Assembly: GCA_958496175.1 (NCBI GenBank)
Contig: OY292275.1
Coordinates: 37,215,701-37,279,700 of the forward strand
Source: Sisyra terminalis
Taxonomy: Eukaryota; Arthropoda; Insecta; Neuroptera; Sisyridae
Length of the DNA stretch: 64,000 nt
Direction of reading: 5' to 3'
Shown here: in pieces, positions 1-12,269 of the stretch
Position numbering within the stretch: the first letter of the stretch is position 1
How the letters are laid out: the number at the start of each line of letters is the position of its first letter
Made by a program: the position numbers and the translations under genes
Notes under the pieces: generated by a model
What the model saw: only the letters and a program-made list of their open reading frames with translations
What the model was told of the DNA's origin: nothing
Databases searched by the model: none

Positions 1-1364
1 ATATTTTATGAAAGATATTCTATGACGGAGTTGATTTGATCAGTTTAGATCTTGGCCATTAGCCAAAAATAATTCGTACTGTAATTTTAATGGTAATTTT
101 CTTATCTTTGATCTCATTATACAATACGTTCCAATTAAAACGGTATGCATTTTTAGTGCAAGTTACAGCCAATTACACGTGTGCAAATCTGGTATAAGAT
201 AAGGAATTTGAATAGAACTTAATACTTACGCTAAGTCTATTGACGTGGTTTCGTATTGTGATGGCAATAAAATGTTTTAATTTACAAATATAATGAAGGG
301 ATTAAATAACACCGGCTCTGTCTTATCCAATAGAATTTATATACTCGATAAAAATATAAATTCTTGCATCAAAAAAAAAAAACTAATTACGTTTAGAGTT
401 TTTGTTTCTAATGGAAAAAATCGACCAAATAGATCATATTAATGAAATGTAGCATGAAAACAATAGATATAGGCAAGAACTTAGCCTTGTAACCAATTTA
501 AAATAAACCGCCACAATCTCATTATTCATAGTTTAATATGGTTTTGAAGTTAAAAAAAAAGAAGGAAACAAACGGCGCTGGAAAATATTAATCAGTCTAG
601 TGTTGTGATTAATTATTTCATTAACGAGAAAAAAGAGGAAAGAGAAAGTAGATTTTAGTGTTTATCTTACTTTTTTGGAATTAACGTAATTATTATTGGT
701 AGATACACAATAAACGAATGACGCACTTGCGAAAATTGTGAAATAACTTTTCATTGTTAACGTTTTCCAAAAATAAATATAAATCGTATTTTATTTTATT
801 TTTGAATTTCCTTATCGCTGGCCAGAAATTCAAACTACACAAAACTTGATTTCAATGTATCGTTTAATTATTTCATCATATCTTTTATTTCACTTTTGTC
901 TAAAAAAATAAACATTTTTGTACGATATACACAAAGAAATCGTTTCATCAGGTAGCTTAAGTTAAAATTTTCATTTCACACCATAGAAAATTGAGAAATA
1001 CAATAAAAAGGGAAGTTTTCTACTGGAACTAAAATTGAGATATTTTGAAATTTGGGCAGTGTACTTTTTATATAATATAGGCATCCGACAAGAAAGGATT
1101 TTTGAAAATTCCTTCTATAAAGAGTGAAAAAGATTGACAAAATTTGTATGGGATAACGTGGAGCGTGATCAGTAATCGAAATTACAAATTTAATAATCAA
1201 AGTGCCGTTAAACATGAAACTTAAAACGATTCTAAACATTTAATAACTTTTTCGATTTGAATTTGCCTATTTGAATTTAAAATAGTAACAAAAATATTGC
1301 CGCTATAAAGGAAAAAAAAATAGCTAATGACACTTTGTTCATGTTCGAAAGATCAGAATACCAG
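1..1364. other. A+T-rich DNA, nothing recognised
   Basis: Short frames only; the longest (976-1239, minus) has no recognisable features. No repeat end identified. Confidence 0.6.
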
Positions 1365-1815
1365 TACAAATCTGTAGAGATACTTTGGTGCATACGAATG
1401 ATGCCTTAAACTATTCTAAGGAATTTCTTAATACACTTAAACCACCTAGTCTTTCGCGGCATACACTTATCCTGAAAGTGGGTGCTCCAGTAATGCTACT
1501 GTGAAATTTTAATCTGCCAAAGTTACGGAATGGAATCAGATTACATGGGAAAGCCTTGCATAAAAACTATATAAGGATTACTACATTTACTAGCTGCGTT
1601 CGAGGAGACTCAGTGATATACCAGTTATACCGTTAGAGTATCCATTCGGATTTAAAAAATTACGGTTCCTCCTTAAGTTGGGTTTTTCCATGAAAATTAA
1701 GAAAGCCCAGGGTTAATACTGAAAGCAGCAGGAACCGATTTGAGAGGAGACTGCTTCTCAGCAGTTTTATGTGGCATACTCGAAAGTGAGTTCATCTGGC
1801 GACCTGGTGTTTTTT
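1365..1815 (+). pseudogene. Decayed Helitron Pif1-like helicase C-terminus
   Basis: Frames shift several times, but the pieces line up with the last third of Helitron RepHel helicases: YKSVE, then NDALNYSKEFLNTLKPPS, then LILKVGAPVMLL followed by a stop, NFNLPKLRNGIRLHGKAL, TTFTSCVRGDSV, then a shifted piece reading LEYPFGFKKLR and KINKAQG, and finally ILKAAGTDLRGDCFSAVL. In the family these are LKVGxPVMLLRN..PPKLCNGTRL and the KAQGQ helicase motif VI region. Multiple frameshifts and stops mean it is dead. It is a rolling-circle DNA transposon remnant; no Helitron 3' CTRR terminus or hairpin was identified nearby. Confidence 0.8.
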
Positions 1816-1844
1816 TATTTATTTATTTTTGTTAAGTTGGGATT

Positions 1845-2400
1845 CCCAGGATGAGTTTAGTTGAGCCTCAACATTGGAGTCTCAGACCTTATTGTGTTTC
1901 CTGGATTCCTACTTCACCTAATTAAGATTAACTGGGGGAACCTCAGCGACTGATGCACCAGGTGTTTTTCGATTATTTCGGTTCCAGGGTTTGTTGTCCG
2001 CGGTTCCTCATTTGGAACACCGCATTCCTAATTCCCTCAAACCGTCTGAGACGGTTCCATCCTTTGCCTGACAGAATCTGCATGTGGGGTCACCAATACG
2101 TAATCCCGTTGTAGGTATGTGCTTTCTCAGTCCACAGTGAGCAGTTATTAGACCCGTTACCATTTTGAATTGCTTTCTTGTAAGACTGTGTTTTTACCCA
2201 AAAAGTTCTTTAATGTTAAACTGTGATTTTTATAATCTCAATCTTTGATGGTATTTTTCACTACTGACCTATAACACCAAGTACAGGCTGTGGGTTTGTG
2301 ATCAGTGTTCTGGATCCTTATCGGGCAAGGGTTTAGCCATTTCATTGCCTTTAATGCCCTCACGGCCTGGCACCCATCTTAAGTTGGCTAAAATAAATAC
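1845..2400 (-). pseudogene. Non-LTR retrotransposon tail: RNase H end and Cys motif
   Basis: On the minus strand near 2385-2315 the frame reads RWVPGREGIKGNEMAK, the C-terminal block of RNase H domains in Jockey/I/R1-type LINEs. Further on, near 2165-2020, MVTGLITAHCGLRKHIP leads into IGDPTCRFCQAKDGTVSDG, the downstream GHCxLRKH and CxxC segment seen after RNase H in these elements. Stops and shifts between blocks show decay. It abuts the Helitron remnant in the opposite orientation, so one inserted next to or into the other. Confidence 0.75.
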
Positions 2401-2428
2401 TCCAATTATATTACAAGTATAGATTTTG

Positions 2429-2470
2429 TTATTTGTTCAGCGAAGTGAGCGGGTGACGGCTAGTTATTGA
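2429..2470 (-). repeat. Short element end resembling the ACTAGC(T/C)G-ACCCG family
   Basis: Minus-strand text AACTAGCCGTCACCCGCTCA resembles the sequences at 27619 and 29269 in this window (ACTAGCTRACCCG). This start is common in insect interspersed repeats as I recall it, but I cannot assign a class. Confidence 0.3.
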
Positions 2471-3164
2471 TTTATACCTATTATTATATTTAATTAATAA
2501 AAATGAATGTATGCAATGTATGTATGTTGTGCCGTTGGCTCAAACCCGATTCTATGAATAACCATATTTCCCTGAATAACGCTTTCCTCGAAAACCGTTT
2601 CCGTGAATAAAAACCATTTTCGGTCTTATAATGCGATTGTATTTTTCTGTTTCTGTTGTTGAGATTTTTGACTTATTCCAGATAAATAAAGAATAATATA
2701 GAAGTTGATTTAATATACATATTGTAGTAAAACAGTGGAATAAACAATCCGACTTGCGTACTTAAATTTACGTATATACTGAGTAATGAGTATGTATTTG
2801 AAAATTGTATAGATGCACCAACCCTTTTTTTTACATGGTTGATGCGTTCTTTGGAATTCCGTGCAAAACTACATAGAAAATTCGAAGATATGTTCTACAG
2901 GCAAAAGTCAACTTACTAGTCAGTAAAAACATCATAATCAATGATCGTAACGGTCATGGCACCTAAAGAAGTAGAAATAGATTTTGTTCTTAAATAAATA
3001 TAAATATTTTTTTTTATATGCAATTATACATCTGAAGTGAATGAGGCTTTATCGATTCCAATGAATTAGAATGTGCGTAAATACAAGGTATACCAGGCAA
3101 GGAGGTATGTACCTATATTCGAACTGGTTTACCTCGGAAGACTTACAGAATAGAATGAATATTA

Positions 3165-3387
3165 GGCTCAAGTCCATTCTAGCACACCCACAATCTGGCA
3201 ACGTTGCATTTTCAATTTTGTTTTTTATTCTATTCGCGATATTTTTGTTAATTCAATTCTAATATGGTATAATTCTCTTTTGTGGCTAAATTTTCATTAT
3301 GGGCCAATTTAATAGCGAATTAAATTAAAAACAAAGTCAAAAATGCAACGTTGCCAGATTGTTGGTGTGCTAAAATGGGCTTGAACC
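3165..3387. mobile_element. 223-bp palindromic MITE, hAT-like target duplication
   Basis: The ends are inverted copies: GGCTCAAGTCCATTCTAGCA on the left and the complement of GGTTCAAGCCCATTTTAGCA on the right, and pairing continues inward through TCTGGCAACGTTGCATTTT. Flanks are GAATATTA and AAATATTA, a 7/8 match fitting the 8-bp duplication of hAT transposases. A sister copy of nearly identical length is at 44274. No coding capacity. The short open frames here are by-products. Confidence 0.8.
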
Positions 3388-4512
3388 AAATATTATGTGT
3401 CGCGAATATTAACATATGTAATACTGGATGCAAGCAATCACCAAATGTTTCATTTGATTTCTGAAATTGCAGGAGGTAGATTATTATCAGCGGGAAAATT
3501 TACAATGTTAATATTTCTTGGAAAAATTGTTATCTATATGTACTTTAATTTAAAAAAAAAGTATATATAATATATTTGTTACATAAATGAAAAATCATTT
3601 TTTAGAAAAACTAGTCCTATGTCACAGCTTAAAAAAGTACTTTCATTAAAGCGGATATGTAAAACTATATCTTTAACAACTAGATCTGAATATATAGTTC
3701 CCTTTTTAAAGGTACGTCGCAATTCCATTAAGAATTTCCATGTGTGAGGTGAGTTGATTTTTGAGATAATGTACAGCTGTTCAAATTTTCATTTTATTTT
3801 TAGTATTTTTTAACCACAATTTAACCACCCGTAGCGAAATTTAAATGAATTTAATAAGTTCATCATTGAGGTTTTTTTGTTTTCAATATTTGCTAGTTAA
3901 AAATATTCATTGAGAAATAATTCATTTTTTAACAATATCAATACATACATACAGAAATAATTCTATGAAATTTCACCAAAAGAGTTTTCTTTTACTTGTT
4001 ACAAAATAAGACGAGAAAAATCATTTCCTTTTGCTGCCGATTTTTAAAAGAACAAATTAATATTCATCAAAATCTTTAGAATTTTAGAACTTTCTCATAT
4101 AGCACCTCTATTTAATCATCACCTAGATTGTTATTTTTTTCTTATTTAGTAAATAATAATTGTATTTATCTAATTTGTAAAAATATATTATTTATTTTCT
4201 TATTAGGCTTCAATAAATATAACGTTTTTATAATACATAGGGTTCAATCTTTTATTAACCACTGCCTATCTTATAAAAATCTATTCCTATAATAGTTGTA
4301 TACCATTTATAAAACTGTAGAAATAATGTACTATTTTTTTCTGAAATATTTATTTCATATGACAAAACTCGGATGAAATATTACCATCTTGGTTTGACAT
4401 CTTCGGTAAATGGTGCAATAATATTAGTCAATAAGTCGTAATAACCTTTCATATTTTACCCAAAGTATACTTTAATATCATCTCCTGAGAAACTTTTAGC
4501 GTCCAATTGGAT

Positions 4513-4524
4513 GGGGGGGGGGGG
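4513..4524 (+). repeat. G12 homopolymer
   Basis: Twelve consecutive G residues, striking in such A+T-rich DNA. It may be an old element end or simple slippage; nothing else is recognised around it. Confidence 0.9.
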
Positions 4525-4814
4525 CAATAAAATTTCTGTTGGGAGCCACTGGTGTAGCACAATTCATAACATACGACATATAATGAGAAATATTACTTGT
4601 TCTTAAAAGTCTACTAAAATTATTAATGTAAAACCATCCCTATCGCCTTACGAGGTAATTAATAAGTACACTCATTGGTGAAAATAGTATCTTACCAGAA
4701 TAAGATTATGCTGTCTTGGAAAGCATTTAGTTGCTAAACATATGGCGACAAAAATCTATTTCTTTTTTTTTATTTAAAATATTATTGCCTTCTAAACAAA
4801 ATTCTAGTATAAAT

Positions 4815-5030
4815 CAATGTTGTTGTTGTTTATCGTCGCTTTACAATTGCCAAGGTTTTTAGTAATTTAAGGGTTAATGAAAACCGGAAATCGAGAAATA
4901 AAAATTTTCTGGATATGAGGATCGAACTCAAACCCTACCCGTTTTAAAGCGGTTACCTAGACTACTCAGCCATCAGTAGGGTCCTACTAGTTTTGGAGCG
5001 GCCACTTTGACCACTCGGCCACCAGTAAGC
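4815..5030 (-). repeat. tRNA-derived SINE with a second, partial head
   Basis: Reading the minus strand, a tRNA-like head at about 5030-4981 is followed by a second head (4980 downwards) and then the tRNA-unrelated body and tail ending near the ATAAAGCGAC-type tail (here TGTAAAGCGACGATAAACAA). The heads keep A-box text (GGCCGAGTGGTC) in the distal copy; the B-box in the inner one is GAGTTCGATCC. The dimeric head distinguishes this copy from the four other good copies in the window. Confidence 0.75.
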
Positions 5031-8000
5031 TCTCCTAATCTTTGATCCTGACTGAACAATCTACGTACTTAATACACAACAACGATCGGATTATTTCGAG
5101 GAGCAGTTGACAAATTAAGATAGGCCTTCATGATCGCCAACATTCGAAATGGATAAGTATCTCAAGAAGAAGATATTATCTATTGACAAAATTAACAACC
5201 TCAATATGTTGGTTCGATATTTGAAATTTGTTGTGTCTATATAATTAGTTAAATGACGCATTATTTAGCCTACTTTAGCGAAAATGTTGGGAAAATCAAA
5301 AAAGTTTATTGCGATATAGGAAATGCATAATATTTTTTTTGTATTGCGAATTTCATGCAATTGGTTAGAATTCCACGCGGTTTTAAACCACACTGATTAC
5401 TTATAAAAATTTCTAAAAACCGCAAAATATAACGTCATAAAATGATGATAATACGTGGAAGTTTCTAGAGAAAAAATACTGTTTAATCTTTTACGAGCGC
5501 TTTCGGTACTTTTACTTTATACAACGCCTTTCTTTTCAACTATGTTGTGCTATTAATCAATTGTTATGTGCAAAGTTTTAGGAGTAAAAGTTTTTAATTA
5601 AATTTCATAATGAATAATTAAAATAGTGTTTTATTAGGTTTTAATGGTAAATGCTGATTGTATTGGTATTTTTTATTGAGTTGAAATGGGTTTTGGTCAA
5701 CATCGACAAAAATAAGCTTTCTTTTAAAAAATTGTCAATTTGTAGATTATTGTTGATTTTTATAAATTGCTTGATTATTTTAAAATTTTTGTTTTCAATT
5801 TTCAATGAAATGAATAGATTGAATCACATATGCATTGTTTGCAAAATTTTTGGTTTCAATTCTGGTTTTGGGAAATTTTTGGTTTGAATTCGAAATGCTT
5901 CGTCTAATGGCTTTACCTCTAGTAATCTAGCTCAATGACCACTGAAGCCTCGATGGAACTATCAGAAGGCTTCTCAGGTGTGTTACGCCACTGTTTTAGT
6001 GAAAGCAAAATATTCATATTTTATTTCTGAAATGAGTAAGAATGAGTAAGAGGGCAATATTTTCTATTGACGTCAATGAGAGAGAGCCTCATCGTTGTCT
6101 CGTCTAGGCCCAGTAATGTTCGTTCAATAGTAATCGTTTCAACAGCACAAATTTCCGGTATTACTTGGGCGAGAGATCCAGAACTTTTTTTTTTTTAATA
6201 CATACTACAATTTTTCAAATATTTTATTTAATGAGTTTAAAACATTTATTATTTAATTAATCAAATAGTTGTTCATCTTTATTAAACATTATTAAATATT
6301 CATGGTTCTTGTTTGTGTGTAAAGATGAGACTTTGAAGGCATTGAAAATGAAAAAAAAAGAATATTAACAAGAAAATTTTACTGAAAGAAAATAAAATGT
6401 GTTTATTTTTAAATGAAAATTCAATTGCTGAGAATTGAAAAGAAAATTTATTTTTATAACTCAGTCTGGACAATTTCAAAAATCGCGGTTTGTGGTAAAA
6501 ATATCGTTTATATTGTGCTTGTCGGTGCATGTTCGTGCAGTACTCAGTGTTACAGCTTCAAATATTTTCCATTGTTTATTTTCAAATATTTGAACTGGAA
6601 AATCCATGTTAAATTTGCTTTTGTTTTTTTTTTTTTGGAAATATGGTAGGAGATGTAAATGAAAAATAAATTAACGCAATGTGGTGCGTTTTGAACAATT
6701 TTGGTGACATAACGATACCTAATTCGTTGTATTTTCGTTACGCCACCAGCATCGTTGACGCCTCCATCATGGAAAATTTTGTGAAAAATGTAATTTTCAT
6801 GAAACTCTGTAAGGTTAGTTAACTTCTGTTTTTTTTTTAAATTTATTTTTAATTAATTTTCTTACATGATAAAATATTATTTGAAATATCAAAAGCTTTC
6901 TTTATGAGCATTTCTTTTAAAAGAAGACACTGTAAGGCTTTAGAAAACCAGACCCAAACGGTTATATACTTTTTCGGGAACCACTTGTCAGATTTTGATA
7001 AACCTTGTGCCTTTTGAATATTTTTATGCCAACTTGACAGAAAAATTTCTGCGATAATTTGCATTCTTTGTTCTTCGTTTGAATTTTTGCTTCCGTTTAA
7101 AAACCAAAAACGTACCTAATACTATGAGACTCATCAAAATCGGTTGTTCTAAAGAAAATTGAATATCTCTTATTTTGGTCATTTTCGAACCTATATTTGA
7201 CGTAAATTAAAAAAAAAACTTATCGAAGTATTTATTTCTCCGATAACAATATCTAGTGCCATTGAAATTGATAATTTATACTTAAAATCAAATACAATTA
7301 TTTCTATTGTATGAATTTGTTTTTTACGTTATATGAAGTTGTAAAAAAGGAAAGATTTAGAAGTTCAATATTTTTCGCCGTTTTATTTATAAAATCGTAA
7401 TTTTTATAGCTTTATTAACTTATTAACTTTTTTAACTGATATTCGTGACTTTCGAGTCGGCGTTAATACTGATAAGTCTACAATTTTTACGATTTGCCAT
7501 CTCCCAAGAAATATGGTATAGCCATCTTTCATATATGTATATGACATTGTTGCATTTTTTTTCTATCAGAGAAATTACCCGAATTTCAAAAAAACAAATT
7601 TACAAATTTGAAAAAGCGTATAACTTATCATTCAGTTATTAATTTAAATTAAAATAATGTATAATACTTTTTATTATTTCTAAAAAAACAATCGAACGGT
7701 ATTTCATACGATCATCAAGCTGAGATTTTTTTCATCTGTCAATTAAATGTTACAGCTGCTATCTTTATTTTTTTACGATATATCAAATAGTGTAATGAGT
7801 TCTATCTAATTACAAAATTTCACTCAAATCAGTTCCATTCAAAGCCGCTTTTCTGTTAAAAGGAGATTTACAGAGAATAATTTTAAATATGCTAAATTTG
7901 GAATAAAGACGATTAAAAATTTGAGTCCAAAATTAAAATAATATCGACATTTCACGCAATAATTGTATATATGAGATAGATTAACCAAATTAAATATAAA

Positions 8001-8150
8001 GCAGCGTTAGGATATAGGACAAAAAGTTCATAAAAAAGTTGATAAAAAAAAACTAAAACGACCAATGCATATTAAGCAGTTTAGATGTTTTTCGGGAGTT
8101 TAGATAAGAAAAATTATGTGTAATTTACAAATTTTGGCAACGTTTCTTTT
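5031..8150. other. A+T-rich DNA without identifiable gene
   Basis: Several 65-78 codon frames lie on both strands, all of low-complexity Phe/Lys/Ile composition expected from A+T-rich sequence. A poly-T-rich patch is at 6188-6200. No motif or inverted termini noted. Confidence 0.55.
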
Positions 8151-8324
8151 CAATTGTTATTTAGCGTTGCTTTATAACTAGGTACTACTAAGGTCTTTAG
8201 CGACTCTAGAGTTAATAAAAATCTGTCATCAAGAAATATCGAAAAATATTCTCAATGCGAGGATCGAATCCAAAACCTACCAGTTTTGAAGCGGTTACCT
8301 GGACCACTCGGCCACCAGTAGGCT
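8151..8324 (-). repeat. tRNA-derived SINE
   Basis: On the minus strand it begins AGCCTACTGGTGGCCGAGTG, with A-box GGCCGAGTGGTCC and B-box GGATTCGATCC, then the shared body (AGTCGCTAAAGACCTTAGTA) and tail of ATAAAGCAACGCTAAATAAC type. The head resembles a class II tRNA (Ser/Leu-like) gene. It would be transcribed by RNA polymerase III and mobilised by a LINE. Confidence 0.8.
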
Positions 8325-11009
8325 ACCAAGTGTTTATCAGTGATCATCAAGTATAAATTGGCAATCGAAATACGTATCTTAAGATTACGTCATAAATACT
8401 TTATATTTGAACTTTTGTGAAAATTTATGTTTGTAGTTTAGTTTTGTAAATAATACTTCATACATGTCTTTTATATATTATTAAAGCAGTATAAACTGTT
8501 CAAAATAAATGAAAAACATATCTTTGGCTAGCTAGAGAATATAGTTAAAAAAATACAAAGGTTATAATTACATTTAAAGTTTATATCATAGTTGGAACAT
8601 TTTGGTTCATTTTAATTCGTCAGTTTATAGATAACATAAGATCCAATGATTAAATTACATGTGAATATCAAATTGCTATTGGCATTATAGCCTGTCATAA
8701 AATTTCTTCCCTTCGATAATAGTAAAAATAATAAGAGTTGTTTTTAAGGCAAATAAGCAACCACATTTGTATATAATTTTCGATCGCTTAGGTGCACCAG
8801 TTAACGTTATAGGAAAAAGGTAAAATTTTCTAAGTTGTTTTTCTTTTTGCTGGAGCATGCGCTCATATAATATGGTACTCATATTTCAAAAATATTTTTG
8901 TAGTAAAGTAGAACAAATTAGAAAATGATCAAAATAAGAGATCCTAGGTAATTCCTGATAGAAAAAATAGTTTTTTTTTTGTACAATATTTTGTATTTGT
9001 TTTTTTGGATTTTTATTTTATTTTACTCGAAAAAGTGATAGAGTACCAATCTTTAAAGCAATTGTACCAACAACCATAAGATGCAATAACGGTAGATTTT
9101 GAAATATTTGAAATATTTGCTCGTATGCCTTCCAGTTCAAGACGTCAGAGTTAAAATTTGAATAAATAAAAAGTTCCCTCAACGTCAGAATATTTTTAAT
9201 TAAAGTAATGTTTATTAAAATTTTAGGACAAGTTTTAATTTGCATTCTCATAAGATACCACCGTACGTGTCAGTCATATTAAAATGCAATTGCCGGTTTG
9301 TGTTCTAATTAAATAATTATAAAATTCTTAAATTATTATTAGTAAATTAAATAGAGGGGAAAAAAAACAACTGCTACATTTGATCTTGTAAATCTTCCTA
9401 GAATTTCTCAAAGAGTTATATGATAAATTGAGGCGAAAACGTTGATTTATACAAGGAAGATTTTTTTCGTAAATTCTTGGAAAATCTACGTCATCTATGT
9501 TAGAAAAAACGTAATAGTTGACCATTTGGATTATATTAATATTTTAAATTTAGTACAGATCTAATTTATCTTGTATATTGTATATTATATTAAAATTTTT
9601 AAAATTAGATTTAATTGAATTGATTAATCGATCAATTCTTGTTGTCAACAGTTTTATTACTAATTAAATCTGTTGATGATTTATGGAAAACAATTCACTC
9701 GTAGTCGCTCTACTAATTGGTTTGAAGTATTTTTAAATTTTCTTTTTTGGATTTATATTTAGTTTTTCTTTTAAGTTCTTGAAACGAACGACAATAAGAA
9801 AACGAAATGTTGACGTCAATCATATACATGGTTGTAAATATTCCATGTTACATCGAGTAAGTTGATTATCTAAATACCACTTAATAAACAACTGAAAGAA
9901 ATTATAATTTACAATGTATGATAATAGGCAAGAGAATTCTTGTTTGAGGAATATTTAAGTGATTTGGCTAGAGCCTCATTAGGTACGAATTAAAATGCAT
10001 ATTACAGAAAACGATTAAATCATAAATCTGACATATTAAATTACAATTAAATCGCAAATTTATTTAAATTTTATTTAATTTTCGATATGAACAAATTCTG
10101 TTGCATAGATTTTTCAAATTATACGCGGTGTTGATGTTCAATTGTTTGGCGCCATATTGAAGTTTATAATTTTAGTTTTATTTTATGGCACATGTGAAAT
10201 GGTGAATTAGCTTGACTTTTCCTTTTATTAATTTGAAAATATAAAATTTTTGTTAAACTTTAGTCGTAAAAGTCTGTTTATTAAACAATTATGTATGAAA
10301 GTTAGAAAAAATACCATCGTAAACATATTTGCTCCGATACTATTGTAGATACCAACAGGTATGTACTTAAAGCTTTGAATAAATACACTGAAAATTATTA
10401 ATTGAAAAAGTATAAAGTGCTTCCAGATTAATAAAATAGCTATTTTATGATTAATAAAATTAAATTTCGATTTATCGTTGTTTTCATTAATTTTGATTTC
10501 AAATAAGAAAAAGCATAAATTATTAAATGTATTCGTTTTTAAAAAATTGTTGATTAAAAACCTTGGAATTAGAAAAATAAATATTTTAATTTAAAAAAAA
10601 GGCCTTAACTAGTAAATACTAAATATAAGAGTTCTGTTTAGTTATTTTTATTTAGAGCTAAGAAGTTAAAAGTACCATAACTGTTTCCAAGGTGAAGAGA
10701 TGTACTAAACATGTACAATAAGAAACGAGTAGAGAGTACATATGACAAAGGAACCTTTGCTTGTCTTACCTCGTCTAAAGTTTATAAGAGGTTATTTATA
10801 ATTAATATTTTATTGAGAACTTAAGTACAATCAGTGATTGCCAATGTTGGTAAAAGTAATCCTTATTTTCTGTTCAGTTTTAAAAAGTTGCGAATAAACA
10901 TAATATAAATAAACAACTGTGTTAAATCATGGTCTATATTTTTCGTTTTCGTATTAAAGAAGTTCTACATATTAAAGTCCCTGAGAATGCATTGCAGAAT
11001 TTAATGATT
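8325..11009. other. A+T-rich DNA without identifiable gene
   Basis: No coding signature or repeat that I can name. Confidence 0.55.
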
Positions 11010-11036
11010 TCCCGAAAAGTTTGGAAACCACTGCTG
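11010..11036 (-). repeat. hAT-type element end fragment
   Basis: Minus-strand text starts CAGCAGTGGTTTCCAAACTT, the CAGnGGTT..CAAA terminus of many non-autonomous hAT elements. No partner end was found, so it is a fragment. Confidence 0.35.
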
Positions 11037-11202
11037 TAGATTATAGGTTTTTAAAATCAGTTGTTGTCAGTACAAAATGCTATTGAAAATTGATTGAAAC
11101 CCAGTGTTTAAGTATAATCAAAGCTAGCTAAATCACTTGTACCGAATGCAAAAATTAAAAATTCAATAAGCATTACAATAAGCAGATATGACAGTACTTG
11201 TA

Positions 11203-11427
11203 GGGGTCGGGGCAAAATGGATCACCATCAAATATGAAAAACAGTAATTTGGAAAGAATACATAGAAAGCATAATAGAATGCTTAATATCCTCTATATTT
11301 CAAGGTTTAATGAAAAAGTAAAGTTGTCTTACATTATGTTATTGTTTTTACTTTGATACTCTCTTTGTAAATAGACTACCATACACCTAATTGTGACTCT
11401 GTATCTGACAATGTCACTTGACCCCCT
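11203..11427. mobile_element. Possible TA-flanked MITE
   Basis: GGGGTCGGGGCAAAATGGAT follows a TA on the left; the right end (complement AGGGGGTCAAGTGACATTGT) precedes a TA. Only the outer six or so bases match well, so this is tentative. It sits directly before the 810-bp repeat. Confidence 0.35.
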
Positions 11428-11440
11428 TATTGTATCATAA

Positions 11441-12254
11441 TGGTGTACCAGAAAAAATGTCGTTTTTAAACCAATAGTCATTCAATTGCCATTTATCTGC
11501 TTATAAGTTATTTCAAAGTGGTACTAAAGATATTTTATGATTAGAGTAATTTATCAACTTAGTAAAAACTACAAAATATTTTTTATTCCGAAATCTATAT
11601 TAAAATGGTAGGATCAATAACCACTCGAAAGAATATAAATTCGGTATTATATGCTCTTCGAGTTTCACAGGATAGCAACGCAAAGTTGTTACTAAAAACA
11701 TTTTCAATGTTTATCTAAGTGCATTAGATGTTCATTAATGCCAAATGAGTTTTTTTAAGTTCTAATTTGATAATTTTCATTTGTCCAACTGGTACCAACG
11801 AAATATGACAAAAAATTTAACCAATAATTAAGAGGAAAATGGTGCCAAATGTATGCTAGAGCTGTCAAATAATCCTAATCAATCCTCATCGGTTGGTCAA
11901 ATACCCAAAAGTGTTCAAAAACTGTTAACACATAAAACTATATGCTGCAAACGGTAATGCAAGACCCCTCTGCAGAAGAAAAGTTTTGGAAAAAAATAAT
12001 TAAGTAAGGGGGAAGTGAGATTGGCGTACCCACTAAAACGTTCAAAGTTATTTCATCGGACTTCTATTTATTTCAATTGTTACCACATTTACTAAGTAGT
12101 AAAAAAATCGAAAGCTTTAATGATGTTCAAAATGTAATTTGTTGATATTGTCCTTAGTAATCAATTACTTTTTACTAATACCGCATTAAAAGTTTGCAAA
12201 CTAGATGTCAAAACGTTGATACTATCGAGACTGATTATATCATTGATTTAAAAT
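11441..12254 (+). repeat. 810-bp dispersed repeat, copy 1
   Basis: This block matches 44930-45735 over its length with scattered substitutions and small gaps, starting at GGTGTACC and ending near TTGATTTAAAAT. No open frame of note and no clear inverted termini. It is probably an internal part or a non-autonomous copy of a transposon, class unknown. Its right end overlaps a perfect 14-base inverted repeat. Confidence 0.8.
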
Positions 12255-12269
12255 TAATGATATAATCAG
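12231..12269. repeat. Perfect 14-bp hairpin at repeat edge
   Basis: CTGATTATATCATT (12231-12244) and AATGATATAATCAG (12256-12269) are exact complements around an 11-base loop. It lies at the right edge of the first 810-bp repeat copy and is not preserved in the second. Confidence 0.8.

Noticed and set aside
8260..8324. tRNA-Ser/Leu-like sequences as functional tRNA genes
   Set aside because: No copy folds to a plausible acceptor stem, and all are joined to the same SINE body and A-rich tail.
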